Below, piece by piece: positions 25,101 through 33,332 of a stretch of DNA of 64,000 nucleotides (positions are counted from its first letter, which is position 1; every line of letters starts with the position of its first letter). Source of the DNA: Candidatus Sigynarchaeota archaeon (GTDB lineage: Archaea; Asgardarchaeota; Lokiarchaeia; Sigyniarchaeales; Sigyniarchaeaceae). A program made the position numbers and the translations under genes. The stretch covers positions 17,019 through 81,018 of the forward strand of contig JAUQYW010000652.1 in NCBI GenBank assembly GCA_030587525.1, read 5' to 3'. The notes beneath the pieces were generated by a model. It worked only from the letters and a program-made list of their open reading frames with translations, made no database searches and had not been told where the DNA came from.

Positions 25101-28100
25101 GGGTGCAACACTCACGACAATAGAAGCCCCGGGTATGCCGATGTCGTGCACGGCATCATGATAGTGGAAAACGAGGGACATGTTGAGCCCGTGCTCCACG
25201 ACGATGTAATTCGTGAAACCCTCCGTGTAAGTCGAAATTGTCTGGACGGTGAGGAAATATTGCACTTGCACGGCTTCTTGCACGTCTGAATTACCCGAGA
25301 TCTTGAGGATGAACACGCCTTCAGAGAGCATAGCATGATCAATGGTCGTAATGAACCGGTTACCCTGTAACACGAACATCCCAGAATTTCCGTTTGAAAT
25401 GTTGTAGAAAAACGTGTAACTGGTTGCGAGAGCGCCGGATGGAATATCCTTGATTGACGCGTTCAAGGAAAAATCTTCTTGCATACCAATGGTGATGCCG
25501 ATATCGCTGGTGATGTTCGTGCTATTTTTGAAAATCGTGGTGATGACGGGTCGACGGCTCAACGTGAAACTATAGACCGTCGTTGCTTCGGCGACGTGGA
25601 ATGCAGATGAGGATGCGTTCCTTGCCAATATGTAAAGGTATTTCACCCCCGCCGTGTTAAAGAGAAACGTTGTACCGGTGTGCAAGATTAACTGGAACAA
25701 TCCGTTGCCCAAGGAGGCCATGGAATAGTTCGAAGGTGCAACCAGCTGCGTCAACGCGCTATCTTGATAGAGCCAGAAACTCGACTGCGTGTAATTCAAG
25801 GTGGTCGAATAATCTGGATGGTAATACTTCAATATGACAGGGCCCATATCATCCAAGAGATAACAATTCAACGAATCGTTGATCGCGACGATTCTTGACT
25901 TCCGGGGCTCGATTTCCAGGGTACCACCGAGTGCTTGCGGCGAGTAATATGCCTTGGTCACCGATACAGTGAAAGTTCTCGTTCCTAGCGAGAACATTGT
26001 CGTGTTGAGGGTGATCGTGTAGTTCCCGTTCATCCCGTCGATTGCCGTGTAATCAGAGGGATCGATGATCCCGATCCCAGCAAAACTCACGCCAAGCGAG
26101 GCACCAGTAACACCTATATCATGCATAGCATCGTGATAATGAAACGCGATGGTTAGGTTGGTGCCGTGCTCGCGTAGCTGGTAGTTCGTGAACCCCTCAA
26201 CGTACGTGGGAATCGTCTGTACCGAAAGGATGTACTGGATTTGGACGGGATCGTAGGTCGGGGATGACCCTACGATTTTAAGCACGAAGGTACCCGCGAC
26301 AAGATCCGCATGGTTGATAGTAGCGATATAGCTTGCCCCTTGCAGCAAGAACGTTCCCGAATGCACGCCCGTGATGTTGTACGTGAACGAGAAACTTGTT
26401 GCGGGAGATCCCGAAAGCACATCCTTCACGGTCATATTCAGCGTGATATCATCTTGCAGCCCAACGGAGAGGCTTGCTTCCGTGGTGATGTTCGTGCTGT
26501 TTATGTACACGCCATATGATACCGACCGCTTGTTCAGGATGAAACCGAGGGCTGCGGTATCATTCGCAACGTAGAAGGGAGATGTTGACGAGTTGGATCC
26601 CACGATGTAAAGCTCCTTGATGCCAGGAGCATTCAGCGGCGTGGTAGAACCCGTCCAGATATTAATCGAATACAATCCTTGACCAAGATTTGCGAGTGTA
26701 TAATTGGCGGTGTCAAGCTTCACGAGCAGCCAGCTATCGAGATAAATGGTGAACGATGCATGGGTATAATTAATCGTCGCCGGGAAATCGGGATGTACGA
26801 AGCGAACCACGAATGGGCCGATCTGATTGTCCAGGTATCCTGTTAAGCTCGCATTAAGGCAACTCAGCTGGGAGCTTCTGCGATTCACTTTGAACGTGCC
26901 GCCGAGGACCACGACTTCATGAAACGGTTTTTGGACCGTAATCGAGAACGCGTGGGTGCCAAGCCCAAAAGAGGTCGTATTGAGAAGGATCGCGTAATTC
27001 CCATTCAACGAGTCGACGATCGTGTAGTTGGCACCAGAGAATGAAACGGAGATCGAAGCACCGGAAATGCCTTCATCACGGATGACATCATAGTAATGGA
27101 ATGAAATGTTTGCAACGAAACCGTGCTGCGTTTCTTGATAACTCGTGAACCCATCAACCCTCGTGTCGACGTTTATGGAGATGATGATGAACATAATGGC
27201 AGGCACGAAACCTGCTTTTGTTGCGCTTACAGTCAATTGATACGAGCCAGGGCTTATTCCCGACATGTCCAGGTTGTAATCGTAGATGCCCGGCGTTGAT
27301 TCCGTGAACGCGAAATTGATGACCGTCGTGCTGTTCAATGAACCCATCACCGTGGCCCCTTCGATCAAAGCATATGCGAAGGAGTCGTTAAACAAAATCC
27401 TGACAGGGATGAGGGAGTCAACAAATTGTGACGTGGTGTTATCACCACGCGCGTCAAATGGATACGTGATTTCTAGCCAGGAATTGTGCGTGCTGGTCAT
27501 GGAAAATGCCTGGAAGCCGATTTCCGTTCCATTTTCCCAGGCAATCAAGCCGGAAAACAACCCTCCCGTGGAATTTTGCGGTGCAAAAACGACGGGGCCT
27601 TGGTTGATGTTGGAGATGCCACTGGCCGTGAACGATCTCGACGACCAGAGGGTTCCGGTGGGCGTGTCGATGATCATCGTTCCATTTCCAGAAGGTTGCG
27701 CCAAAAGAACTCGAAAAGGTGCTTGAATATACACGCTTTGTTGATTCGTGAATGACAGGCTCCCGGACCAAGTCGAGTTGTCGGTTGACAACAAGACGGA
27801 GGCGAAATAATTTCTCGAATGGGCGATCACCGTGTACCAGCCTGAAAATGCAGTCGTGAACGAGAACCACTTTCCATTTTCCCCGCCTCCTTGATACGAG
27901 ATAACCATTCCTGTCGGATCCTTGACATTGTCAATGATTAATGTTCTCGGCTTTGTCACGTTTAGCATGTAATTCTGGTGCCCCGAGGGAATGTACACGT
28001 TTTCGTAACAGCTCCACGACACGTTCTCACCCGCATTAGCCGAATATGATGTTCCTGTGCTTGCGAAATTTTGCGTCCACGTGGATGTCACCGATGCTTC

Positions 28101-30305
28101 CACGATCAGCTGGATCGATGCATCAAATGACAGCGATGGCGATGCCGTCGTGAACCCAAGATTCATCGGATTATTTAGCCAATTGCCGGATAGCGTGAAG
28201 GACCCACGACCCCATAATCCGCTCGATGCACCGGTGATCGCCGTTCCATTGACGCGCAAGTTGATGTCGGTTTGGGTCGCGTTTGCAGCGGTGGTTAGGA
28301 CAAACTTGATGTCATCGACCACGAGCAACTGGCGATCGGAATTCTTGAAATTGCTGAACGAGATCGACGTGGGCTGGGTAAACCGAATGCCGACCTGGAA
28401 CTTGATTTGCGTGCTCGCACCGACGTTGTTGAACAAAGACGTGGTATTCGACCATAGCACCAGCCCGATGTTACCGGTCGACCGCCACGACCGGGATATC
28501 TGGTTCAAGGCTTGAAATCCGCGAGAAAAAATGACTGAATCGTTTATGGCCACGTAGAGCTCGAAATCGTTGCTCTCCATTAGCTTGTCTGCATAGTAAT
28601 CGAGCGAAAAGTACGCGTTTTGGACTGAACCACGCGGCACAGGGAAAACCTTGTAAAATTCGGCCTTGTCTGTTTGTTCATAGGAAAACCGGCCGTAACT
28701 ATAATCGCCAGGATGCCGGTCAATGCCATCGATCTCCAGACCGAGGCCAACTTCGTTGGAACGCACGGTTCCAGAACCAGAAGCCCTCCCAGGAGTTGAA
28801 TAGTAATCCGACGTGAACGTCCAACCGCTCGTCCTTGCCGAAATGTTCGGGACCGTGGCTGTTGTATACTCGTAGTACTGGATCTTCGCGCCCAAGTTGT
28901 AGGGCATCTCTGCTTCGTTCACGCCATCGGACACGTACGAGATCGTGATGCGGTTTGTCTTGAACCACGGCGTGAGTACGTTTTGATTGTTATCCGTGAA
29001 ATCCATGAGGAATTTCGAGTTGTTATCGAAAAGCACGAGATAATCCCGGCCATTCTCGAAGTTCACGTGAGAAAAATTCACGCGCATATAATTAGCGATT
29101 GGTTGTTGCAACAAGAGCTGGTCCTGGCTCGATAGATGGTTGAAATTATAATTATTCCAGCGGATGTCGACGTTCATCCGTTTATCGTGTGAATCAAAGG
29201 CAGCTGAGCCAACGGTCGAGAGCTGGTACTTGTCAACGATGAAGCCGTCGTATTGTACCGTCCCATCGCTCGTTAGATTGAAGGAGATCTTGTTGGTCGT
29301 GATCCAGGGCGTCCACCTGTCTGCGGAAGAGATCTTGCCGAACCCGAATGCGGTGTTGTAGGTCTTGTAATTGACCGATAGATTGTTGTAGAGGAGAAGA
29401 GAATCGTACGACTCCTCGATATCGAGCAGCGAGAAATGCGCGCGCATGTAAGGTCGTATTGGCAATGCAGATTGCAGCACCCAGCCGGGATTTGCCAGCT
29501 TATTCGCGGGATATGGATGGGAACTCTCGACGAGGGTCGTGAACGTCTCGTTCGCGGGAACGTAGGAGATATAATCGATGCTATAACCGTTCGCATATTC
29601 CGTCGCGCCGGTACTCTCATAGGCGACGAACACCTGCGAGCTTTCTATCCAGCTCGAGTTCACGTTCGTTTGAACATTGGTGATGCTCTGGAGAACCGTG
29701 CCTTCTAAATTCACGATGCGAACCCAATCCTGGTTGTTTTGCATGTTGATTTCCTTGAAATGGATGCGGATGGCACGCGCATCGGGAACCGAAATTAGTT
29801 GCTTGGACGTGGTGATGTTCTGGTTTGGAAAATACGTGGTGTTACTCGGGTACCAATAATTGTAGTTCACCCGGGTGGCTGTCGCATCCAGAGATGATAG
29901 GGATGTGTCCGGGAAGGAACCGCCCGTGATCCAATCACGGGTATCCCGTATGTTCGTGATATTCGAGCTGGCCCTCGTTCCTTTCCAGCCATGCACGTTG
30001 TCGATGAACATTGGAATATTTTTCGTTGAAACATTTGTTACAGAAATTCCTGTTTGCGTCGTGACTTGTTGGGCAGTTGCCACGCCTTGAAGCGCGTTGC
30101 CTGTTCCTTGAAACTCGTCAGATGCCGAGATCGTACCAGAGGGATTCAAAGGCTCTGTTTGATGAAATGACTTAGTTTCTGGTAAAGAAAAGATGAGAAG
30201 CGAGGAAGCGGACGAGATTATGATGGAAAAAATGGCAACCGTTAAGAAAAATGCACTTTTCATGTAAAATCGACTCTTACGTGTTGGTTTATGCACAAAT
30301 GACAT
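22116..30305 (-). CDS. Giant cell-surface protein: CUB-like domains, long repeats, one membrane anchor, zinc ribbon and longin-like cytosolic domain
   Basis: About 2729 residues. An N-terminal hydrophobic segment (around residues 18-40) is a signal or anchor. Three CUB-like domains follow at about 173-248, 283-360 and 403-478 (patterns such as YDSLLLY and SDGTVQYDGF), then a jelly-roll-like region near 490-670, further beta domains, and three repeats of about 320 residues (1047-2013) opening with EGFTNY/DGFTSY. Many N-x-S/T sequons indicate a glycosylated exterior. A helix near 2330-2355 (TIIVTIILGIFFLLVFLLYL) crosses the membrane. Inside are Cys pairs (CPTCGSIYCTKC, CWSC) forming a zinc ribbon/RING-like knuckle, a longin- or roadblock-like domain (about 2420-2550) and a Lys/Glu/Pro-rich tail. 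The ATG at 30305 lies about 26 bases from a TATA-like box. An adhesion or receptor protein linked to small-GTPase machinery is the inference. Confidence 0.8.
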   Translation of the reverse strand: MSFVHKPTRKSRFYMKSAFFLTVAIFSIIISSASSLLIFSLPETKSFHQTEPLNPSGTISASDEFQGTGNALQGVATAQQVTTQTGISVTNVSTKNIPMFIDNVHGWKGTRASSNITNIRDTRDWITGGSFPDTSLSSLDATATRVNYNYWYPSNTTYFPNQNITTSKQLISVPDARAIRIHFKEINMQNNQDWVRIVNLEGTVLQSITNVQTNVNSSWIESSQVFVAYESTGATEYANGYSIDYISYVPANETFTTLVESSHPYPANKLANPGWVLQSALPIRPYMRAHFSLLDIEESYDSLLLYNNLSVNYKTYNTAFGFGKISSADRWTPWITTNKISFNLTSDGTVQYDGFIVDKYQLSTVGSAAFDSHDKRMNVDIRWNNYNFNHLSSQDQLLLQQPIANYMRVNFSHVNFENGRDYLVLFDNNSKFLMDFTDNNQNVLTPWFKTNRITISYVSDGVNEAEMPYNLGAKIQYYEYTTATVPNISARTSGWTFTSDYYSTPGRASGSGTVRSNEVGLGLEIDGIDRHPGDYSYGRFSYEQTDKAEFYKVFPVPRGSVQNAYFSLDYYADKLMESNDFELYVAINDSVIFSRGFQALNQISRSWRSTGNIGLVLWSNTTSLFNNVGASTQIKFQVGIRFTQPTSISFSNFKNSDRQLLVVDDIKFVLTTAANATQTDINLRVNGTAITGASSGLWGRGSFTLSGNWLNNPMNLGFTTASPSLSFDASIQLIVEASVTSTWTQNFASTGTSYSANAGENVSWSCYENVYIPSGHQNYMLNVTKPRTLIIDNVKDPTGMVISYQGGGENGKWFSFTTAFSGWYTVIAHSRNYFASVLLSTDNSTWSGSLSFTNQQSVYIQAPFRVLLAQPSGNGTMIIDTPTGTLWSSRSFTASGISNINQGPVVFAPQNSTGGLFSGLIAWENGTEIGFQAFSMTSTHNSWLEITYPFDARGDNTTSQFVDSLIPVRILFNDSFAYALIEGATVMGSLNSTTVINFAFTESTPGIYDYNLDMSGISPGSYQLTVSATKAGFVPAIMFIIISINVDTRVDGFTSYQETQHGFVANISFHYYDVIRDEGISGASISVSFSGANYTIVDSLNGNYAILLNTTSFGLGTHAFSITVQKPFHEVVVLGGTFKVNRRSSQLSCLNASLTGYLDNQIGPFVVRFVHPDFPATINYTHASFTIYLDSWLLVKLDTANYTLANLGQGLYSINIWTGSTTPLNAPGIKELYIVGSNSSTSPFYVANDTAALGFILNKRSVSYGVYINSTNITTEASLSVGLQDDITLNMTVKDVLSGSPATSFSFTYNITGVHSGTFLLQGASYIATINHADLVAGTFVLKIVGSSPTYDPVQIQYILSVQTIPTYVEGFTNYQLREHGTNLTIAFHYHDAMHDIGVTGASLGVSFAGIGIIDPSDYTAIDGMNGNYTITLNTTMFSLGTRTFTVSVTKAYYSPQALGGTLEIEPRKSRIVAINDSLNCYLLDDMGPVILKYYHPDYSTTLNYTQSSFWLYQDSALTQLVAPSNYSMASLGNGLFQLILHTGTTFLFNTAGVKYLYILARNASSSAFHVAEATTVYSFTLSRRPVITTIFKNSTNITSDIGITIGMQEDFSLNASIKDIPSGALATSYTFFYNISNGNSGMFVLQGNRFITTIDHAMLSEGVFILKISGNSDVQEAVQVQYFLTVQTISTYTEGFTNYIVVEHGLNMSLVFHYHDAVHDIGIPGASIVVSVAPVGVLNPSTYVISEPASGNYTIALNTTLFSVGSRSFTVTVSKQYHASQFLSGTLEIRSRLSQLFVLNTSINAFMMDDVGPLAMKYFHPDYPSTVNYTHAVFSLYQDTAFTLPVNPIWYSIVPSSNGLFWLRIHTGSSTGFNTAGIKTIYIRASNSSSSTAQIANATGTISFILSLRPVNRSIHLNGVNLSGETSITANFTEALILNLTVTDALNGSIARIGLNYAITKGPSGVFVLQAGNYTANIMSGDFSTGIQVLSITANSSTYAIFSIIYLMTIVPRELSMSVSANGSALIGNGVLQAILGMDIDFRIHLEDKETNATLTGALANVTIDEALVCSFIVNSSSAGTAVGTWAIAPGFHSVTVLVMMPNYSAQYFAFTLHVIKRVINQSIIVNGLTWDGISVIQACLDQNVTIEFVTNDSLSGNPVLSSGLSLSVPGTIGAYVETMLSNTHSITFNASALGIGKELITFVLTSSQYDTKVTSLLMDILPLLLTISIGGNQTTIDGKPGNTVRVSINLIDSLGHSITGANVSCTWAGGIDLLQDMNNGTYQALLTLPNTEGYYQLNILAYLSENYTVSQSTLILNVRRQVSPESMITNTIIVTIILGIFFLLVFLLYLRPKIIKRRMVRFEEVKTCTVHKGPIKEGLTYVCPTCGSIYCTKCAQALFNNNDACWSCATPIQPFAVSYQEDWRTNLQYVMLFLAGSTEPIYEQSLMTEDVMVPEMLMILKKSIEKHLAKPSKKTNVVEVQEYFNSKILFLQGDFVTVVMVSRIDSSFIHDKMTEFVENWETAFYDKDAKTWKADARNKFATKTRFMIDGMFIKLEPKEEPKKGKGPKSEPGKGGTYVDAESLARKGKTGHNGPSSIKTARTDQKPPVKGDKEEVARIPVVYPEPKPEEDAAAKLGDINPVKEVPATPELVQKLIPADLFTTEQNVPSTPDSTMLPPSPPTPPEQKQDVSTLVDTTTPQEPESKEIKKKGDEDKVDPKKNEDHADKT
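24265..27165 (-). repeat. Three tandem repeats of about 960-975 bp inside the giant surface-protein gene
   Basis: Units begin near 27165, 26205 and 25230 and encode segments starting DGFTSYQETQHG, EGFTNYQLREHG and EGFTNYIVVEHG, followed by matching blocks FHYYD/FHYHD, NGNYAI/NGNYTI and HPDFPATINYTH/HPDYSTTLNYTQ. Identity is clear at protein level but diverged in DNA, so the duplications are old. Boundaries are approximate. Confidence 0.7.
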
Positions 30306-30326
30306 GTTCCACAAATAATTGATTCT

Positions 30327-30335
30327 TTTAAAAAG
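30327..30335 (-). promoter_or_regulatory. TATA-like box of the giant surface-protein gene
   Basis: TTTTTAAAA on the minus strand is centred 26 bases before the ATG at 30305 and there is no Shine-Dalgarno sequence, so transcription should start at or next to the start codon. Confidence 0.55.
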
Positions 30336-30528
30336 AGAACCATCTTGAACCTTTCTCCGATATCGAATAATCCGAACGGGTTTCTGGTTTGAATTTTTCG
30401 GGAAATGTACCTAGTTCTGACGTTTCTAATGTGCATTAAAAATTGTGGAAACCACCACATAGGAAAATAAATGGGAGAACCTAATCAAGTCACAACCATC
30501 AACTTGACATCAACCAAGGGCATGAACT

Positions 30529-32490
30529 ATGAATGCAACTTCCATCGATAGAAACAACCCACGAGCATTCGCGAAATCGTTGCGAAATGGCATGATCGTC
30601 CTGGTCATTTTCAGCGGGTTCCTGGTCGGTACCGGCATCTATTTCAACATGAGCACATCGAAATATGCCACCATCTTGTATCATTACAACGCGGAATACC
30701 GCGCTGGCAGCACCGCCATTGAAAATGCCATCATCAACGTCGCGATACCGGAGCTCATCAAGATGTACTACGCTCATCGGCAATGGAATTGGACCCTTGA
30801 GCTGCAAGCGTGGGCCATCTTGAATATGTCGCAGACAAACGCAACGGTCTTCGGGATGCTCCGAGACATGATAAACTCCGGCCAATGTGAGCTTATCTCG
30901 CCGTTGTGGAGTTATCAGCTCTTGACCGCATTCTCGCTCGATGACGTGAACATGTCACTCACGCTCGCCAGAAATATGCTGCGCGGATTGAACATCACCC
31001 GATTTACCCGGGTTTTGTTCTTCCAGGAAAGCCAGGCATTCCCCGGCTTCGGAAACCAGGTCTTCAAGGACTTCGGATTCGACACTTGCATGATCGGTAG
31101 CCACATTTTATCGCTGCACGGCATCAGGCCCACTAAACCGCTGTATCGCCAGCGACTATGGAACGAACCGTCAACGGACTTCTATTACCTCCCCTTCAAC
31201 TGGGTACCTGAGCTCGTGCAGGGTGGGTTCCATTTCTGGACGTTCCTGGCAACGGGGGAAACGGTCACCGGGCGAAATGTTTTAACAGCCCAAGGGTCGG
31301 GCCAGAACGAATCGGCATACCTTCCCGCTCCAGAATTGATCCAGGCACACGCGGAACACTTGCAGAAGCTCTACGAGTCGGGATACAAGCTCATGACCAT
31401 CAACGACTACGTTACCTTGCTGGAAGGCCGAAACGAGGTCACGAATCTCGATACGTGCGTGCCAGAAACCACGTGGCGCGATCTCCCCGGCTTCGAGATC
31501 AACCGCGACGACAGCAATGGTTTGTGGACGTGGATGGCCTACAACACGGCGGCCGGCAACGCGACCAATCCAGGCAACGACGATGGCGACCAGCTCGCGG
31601 AAACCTACCGGACGGGCAATTATTTAAAGGCAGTTCGAACATTGCTGCTCGCGAATTGGAGTTCGCTCGCGCCCGCGACCCGCGATGCACTGAACGCGTC
31701 GATCTTCGACGCGTACAAGTATTACTTCAAGGCACAAGGCACCGACGCGTATGGCTGGGAGCCGGGCTGGATCGTGGACAACGTCTTGCACGAGACGGAT
31801 TACTCGCGGAACAATAACCGCTTCGCCCGGGAACTCGCGACGACTGTCCTGCAAAACTTGAGCACCACCTTGAACCTCGGGAGCAAGATCCAAGTCTTCA
31901 CCGAAAACATGAGCCTGAACGCGGGCACGACAGCATTTGCAAACGAGACGACCGATTGGATCAACGAGACCGCCACTCCAACAAGTGAAACGCTCGCGAA
32001 TTTGCCCATATCCATCTTGATCAACGACACGCAATCTGGACCGGCCTATTCAGTCGCTATATCCAACTGCACGTATGGTGGGTTCACGTACAAGAAGGTC
32101 GACATCACTATGCCGAGCATGACACGCGTGCGGGTACAGCTCGGGACCACGTACCCGATCTGGTACAGCCCGACGTTTTACGAGCAGCAGGCATTCCAGT
32201 TCACGCTCGAAGGCGACGAACCTTATTTCTTGCCGCTCTCGAACGGCCTCTTGTTTTTCGGAAGTGAAACGAGCGGCATCGCCGTGATCAAGAACTGCTC
32301 GTCGCGTCACGTGGCGCTTATGGCAGACAAGAACTGGGTCGGGTATCTCGAGGAATCGGACTCCAGGCACCCGTACGCGGTCAAGAACGTTCATTACTCG
32401 TTCCTCGTGGTGCAGAGCTCGCTGCAGAACGCGATTGATCTCGCATATTTCGCAAATATCAAGCCAGTCCTGACGCTGGACACGACATGA
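30529..32490 (+). CDS. Membrane-anchored GH57-like glycoside hydrolase
   Basis: A 653-residue protein with one N-terminal membrane helix (about residues 20-38, NGMIVLVIFSGFLVGTGIYF) and the rest outside, with many N-x-S/T sequons. The catalytic part resembles the GH57/GH38 (beta/alpha)7 fold: an early YHYNAEY, then WTLELQAWAI, a helix before SGQCELISPLWSYQLLTAF (the family's 'GQ.E......HP.L' segment) and VLFFQESQAFPGFG, whose Glu is at the usual nucleophile position. GH57 enzymes act on alpha-glucans and related glycans. The second half is beta-rich and may bind substrate. ATG at 30529 is downstream of an A/T-rich promoter region shared with the divergent giant gene (gap 30306-30528). A membrane-protein gene follows 10 bases after the stop. 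Substrate is unknown; a polysaccharide deacetylase-like fold is the alternative. Confidence 0.68.
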   Translation: MNATSIDRNNPRAFAKSLRNGMIVLVIFSGFLVGTGIYFNMSTSKYATILYHYNAEYRAGSTAIENAIINVAIPELIKMYYAHRQWNWTLELQAWAILNMSQTNATVFGMLRDMINSGQCELISPLWSYQLLTAFSLDDVNMSLTLARNMLRGLNITRFTRVLFFQESQAFPGFGNQVFKDFGFDTCMIGSHILSLHGIRPTKPLYRQRLWNEPSTDFYYLPFNWVPELVQGGFHFWTFLATGETVTGRNVLTAQGSGQNESAYLPAPELIQAHAEHLQKLYESGYKLMTINDYVTLLEGRNEVTNLDTCVPETTWRDLPGFEINRDDSNGLWTWMAYNTAAGNATNPGNDDGDQLAETYRTGNYLKAVRTLLLANWSSLAPATRDALNASIFDAYKYYFKAQGTDAYGWEPGWIVDNVLHETDYSRNNNRFARELATTVLQNLSTTLNLGSKIQVFTENMSLNAGTTAFANETTDWINETATPTSETLANLPISILINDTQSGPAYSVAISNCTYGGFTYKKVDITMPSMTRVRVQLGTTYPIWYSPTFYEQQAFQFTLEGDEPYFLPLSNGLLFFGSETSGIAVIKNCSSRHVALMADKNWVGYLEESDSRHPYAVKNVHYSFLVVQSSLQNAIDLAYFANIKPVLTLDTT

Positions 32491-32500
32491 GGTGGAAAAA

Positions 32501-33274
32501 ATGAGAAACCGAACGACAATCTCTCCCGTGGCAGATGAAATCGCAAACACGCTCGCGTGGGGCGGCATTGGATCCTTAATCGGTGGAGTTTTACTGGCGG
32601 CTATTTGGGCCGTGTTTGAATTCGTCGACATCGCCCAGTTATACGTGCATTATGCCTCGCCGCTGCTGTCAGAGACTTTATTGACCTTGATGTTGATCAT
32701 CGGCGCCATCTGCTTGGCCAACTTCGTGGTCTCGATGATCGGGATTGGCTTAGTAAACAACAATCGCCTGAGCGCGAAGAATTTCGCACTGGTATCAGCT
32801 GCGCTGCAAATCTGGCTGCCGCCAACAGGCACGTTCTTCGGCGTCACGCTGCTTTCCATGGCACGTGCATGGCCAGCGGCCGCGAATGCACCAGACAAGG
32901 CAATCGATGATAAGACCGCCAAGGATCTCCTCGTTTTTAACGCGGTGTATTGCGCCTTGACCGTGGGCTTCTTGCTTCTCATGATTCCGATAGCCTACTT
33001 TTTACCAGTCGAATTCGCCAATGATGAGGAACTCTTCTGGCTGCGGCTCAACATCTGGAACATCTTTTACGCGGTTAATGCTGTCGAGGTCGGAATAGCC
33101 GTGCTACTTTCCATCACGGCATGGATGGCCAAGAACGAGAAGAATGGATGGAAACCACTGCTTTGGACGACGTGCATCTTGATGATCTTCGCCATCCCGA
33201 TAGGCCCGTACCTCGCCGGGGTGTTTTACCGGAACCTCTTAAGATCGCAACCGCAAGCAACGAAACCCGAGTAG
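32501..33274 (+). CDS. Multi-pass membrane protein of unknown function
   Basis: A 257-residue protein with five or six hydrophobic helices (for example GGIGSLIGGVLLAAIWAVF, TLLTLMLIIGAICLANFVV, ALTVGFLLLMIPIAYFLP, GIAVLLSITAWMA, ILMIFAIPIGPYLAGVFY). No family recognised. The start at ATG 32501 is decided by GAGGTGG at 32489-32495, which overlaps the stop of the preceding GH57-like gene, so the two are translated from one message and probably work together at the membrane. A GTG at 32492 would lie within the Shine-Dalgarno and is rejected. The gene ends in the basic tail common to cytoplasmic termini and is followed by a T7 tract. Confidence 0.75.
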   Translation: MRNRTTISPVADEIANTLAWGGIGSLIGGVLLAAIWAVFEFVDIAQLYVHYASPLLSETLLTLMLIIGAICLANFVVSMIGIGLVNNNRLSAKNFALVSAALQIWLPPTGTFFGVTLLSMARAWPAAANAPDKAIDDKTAKDLLVFNAVYCALTVGFLLLMIPIAYFLPVEFANDEELFWLRLNIWNIFYAVNAVEVGIAVLLSITAWMAKNEKNGWKPLLWTTCILMIFAIPIGPYLAGVFYRNLLRSQPQATKPE

Positions 33275-33325
33275 ATCAAGCCACCTGCGAAATGAGACGG
33301 GCACGATTTCTTCATTAAAATCTCC

Positions 33326-33332
33326 TTTTTTT
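33326..33332 (+). terminator. T7 tract after the membrane-protein gene
   Basis: Seven T about 50 bases after the stop at 33274, ending at the stop codon of the convergent bpsA gene. Confidence 0.4.

Noticed and set aside
24265-27165. Repeats that might indicate a CRISPR array or mobile element
   Set aside because: The periodicity is near 960-975 bp and within one long coding frame; these are protein domain repeats.
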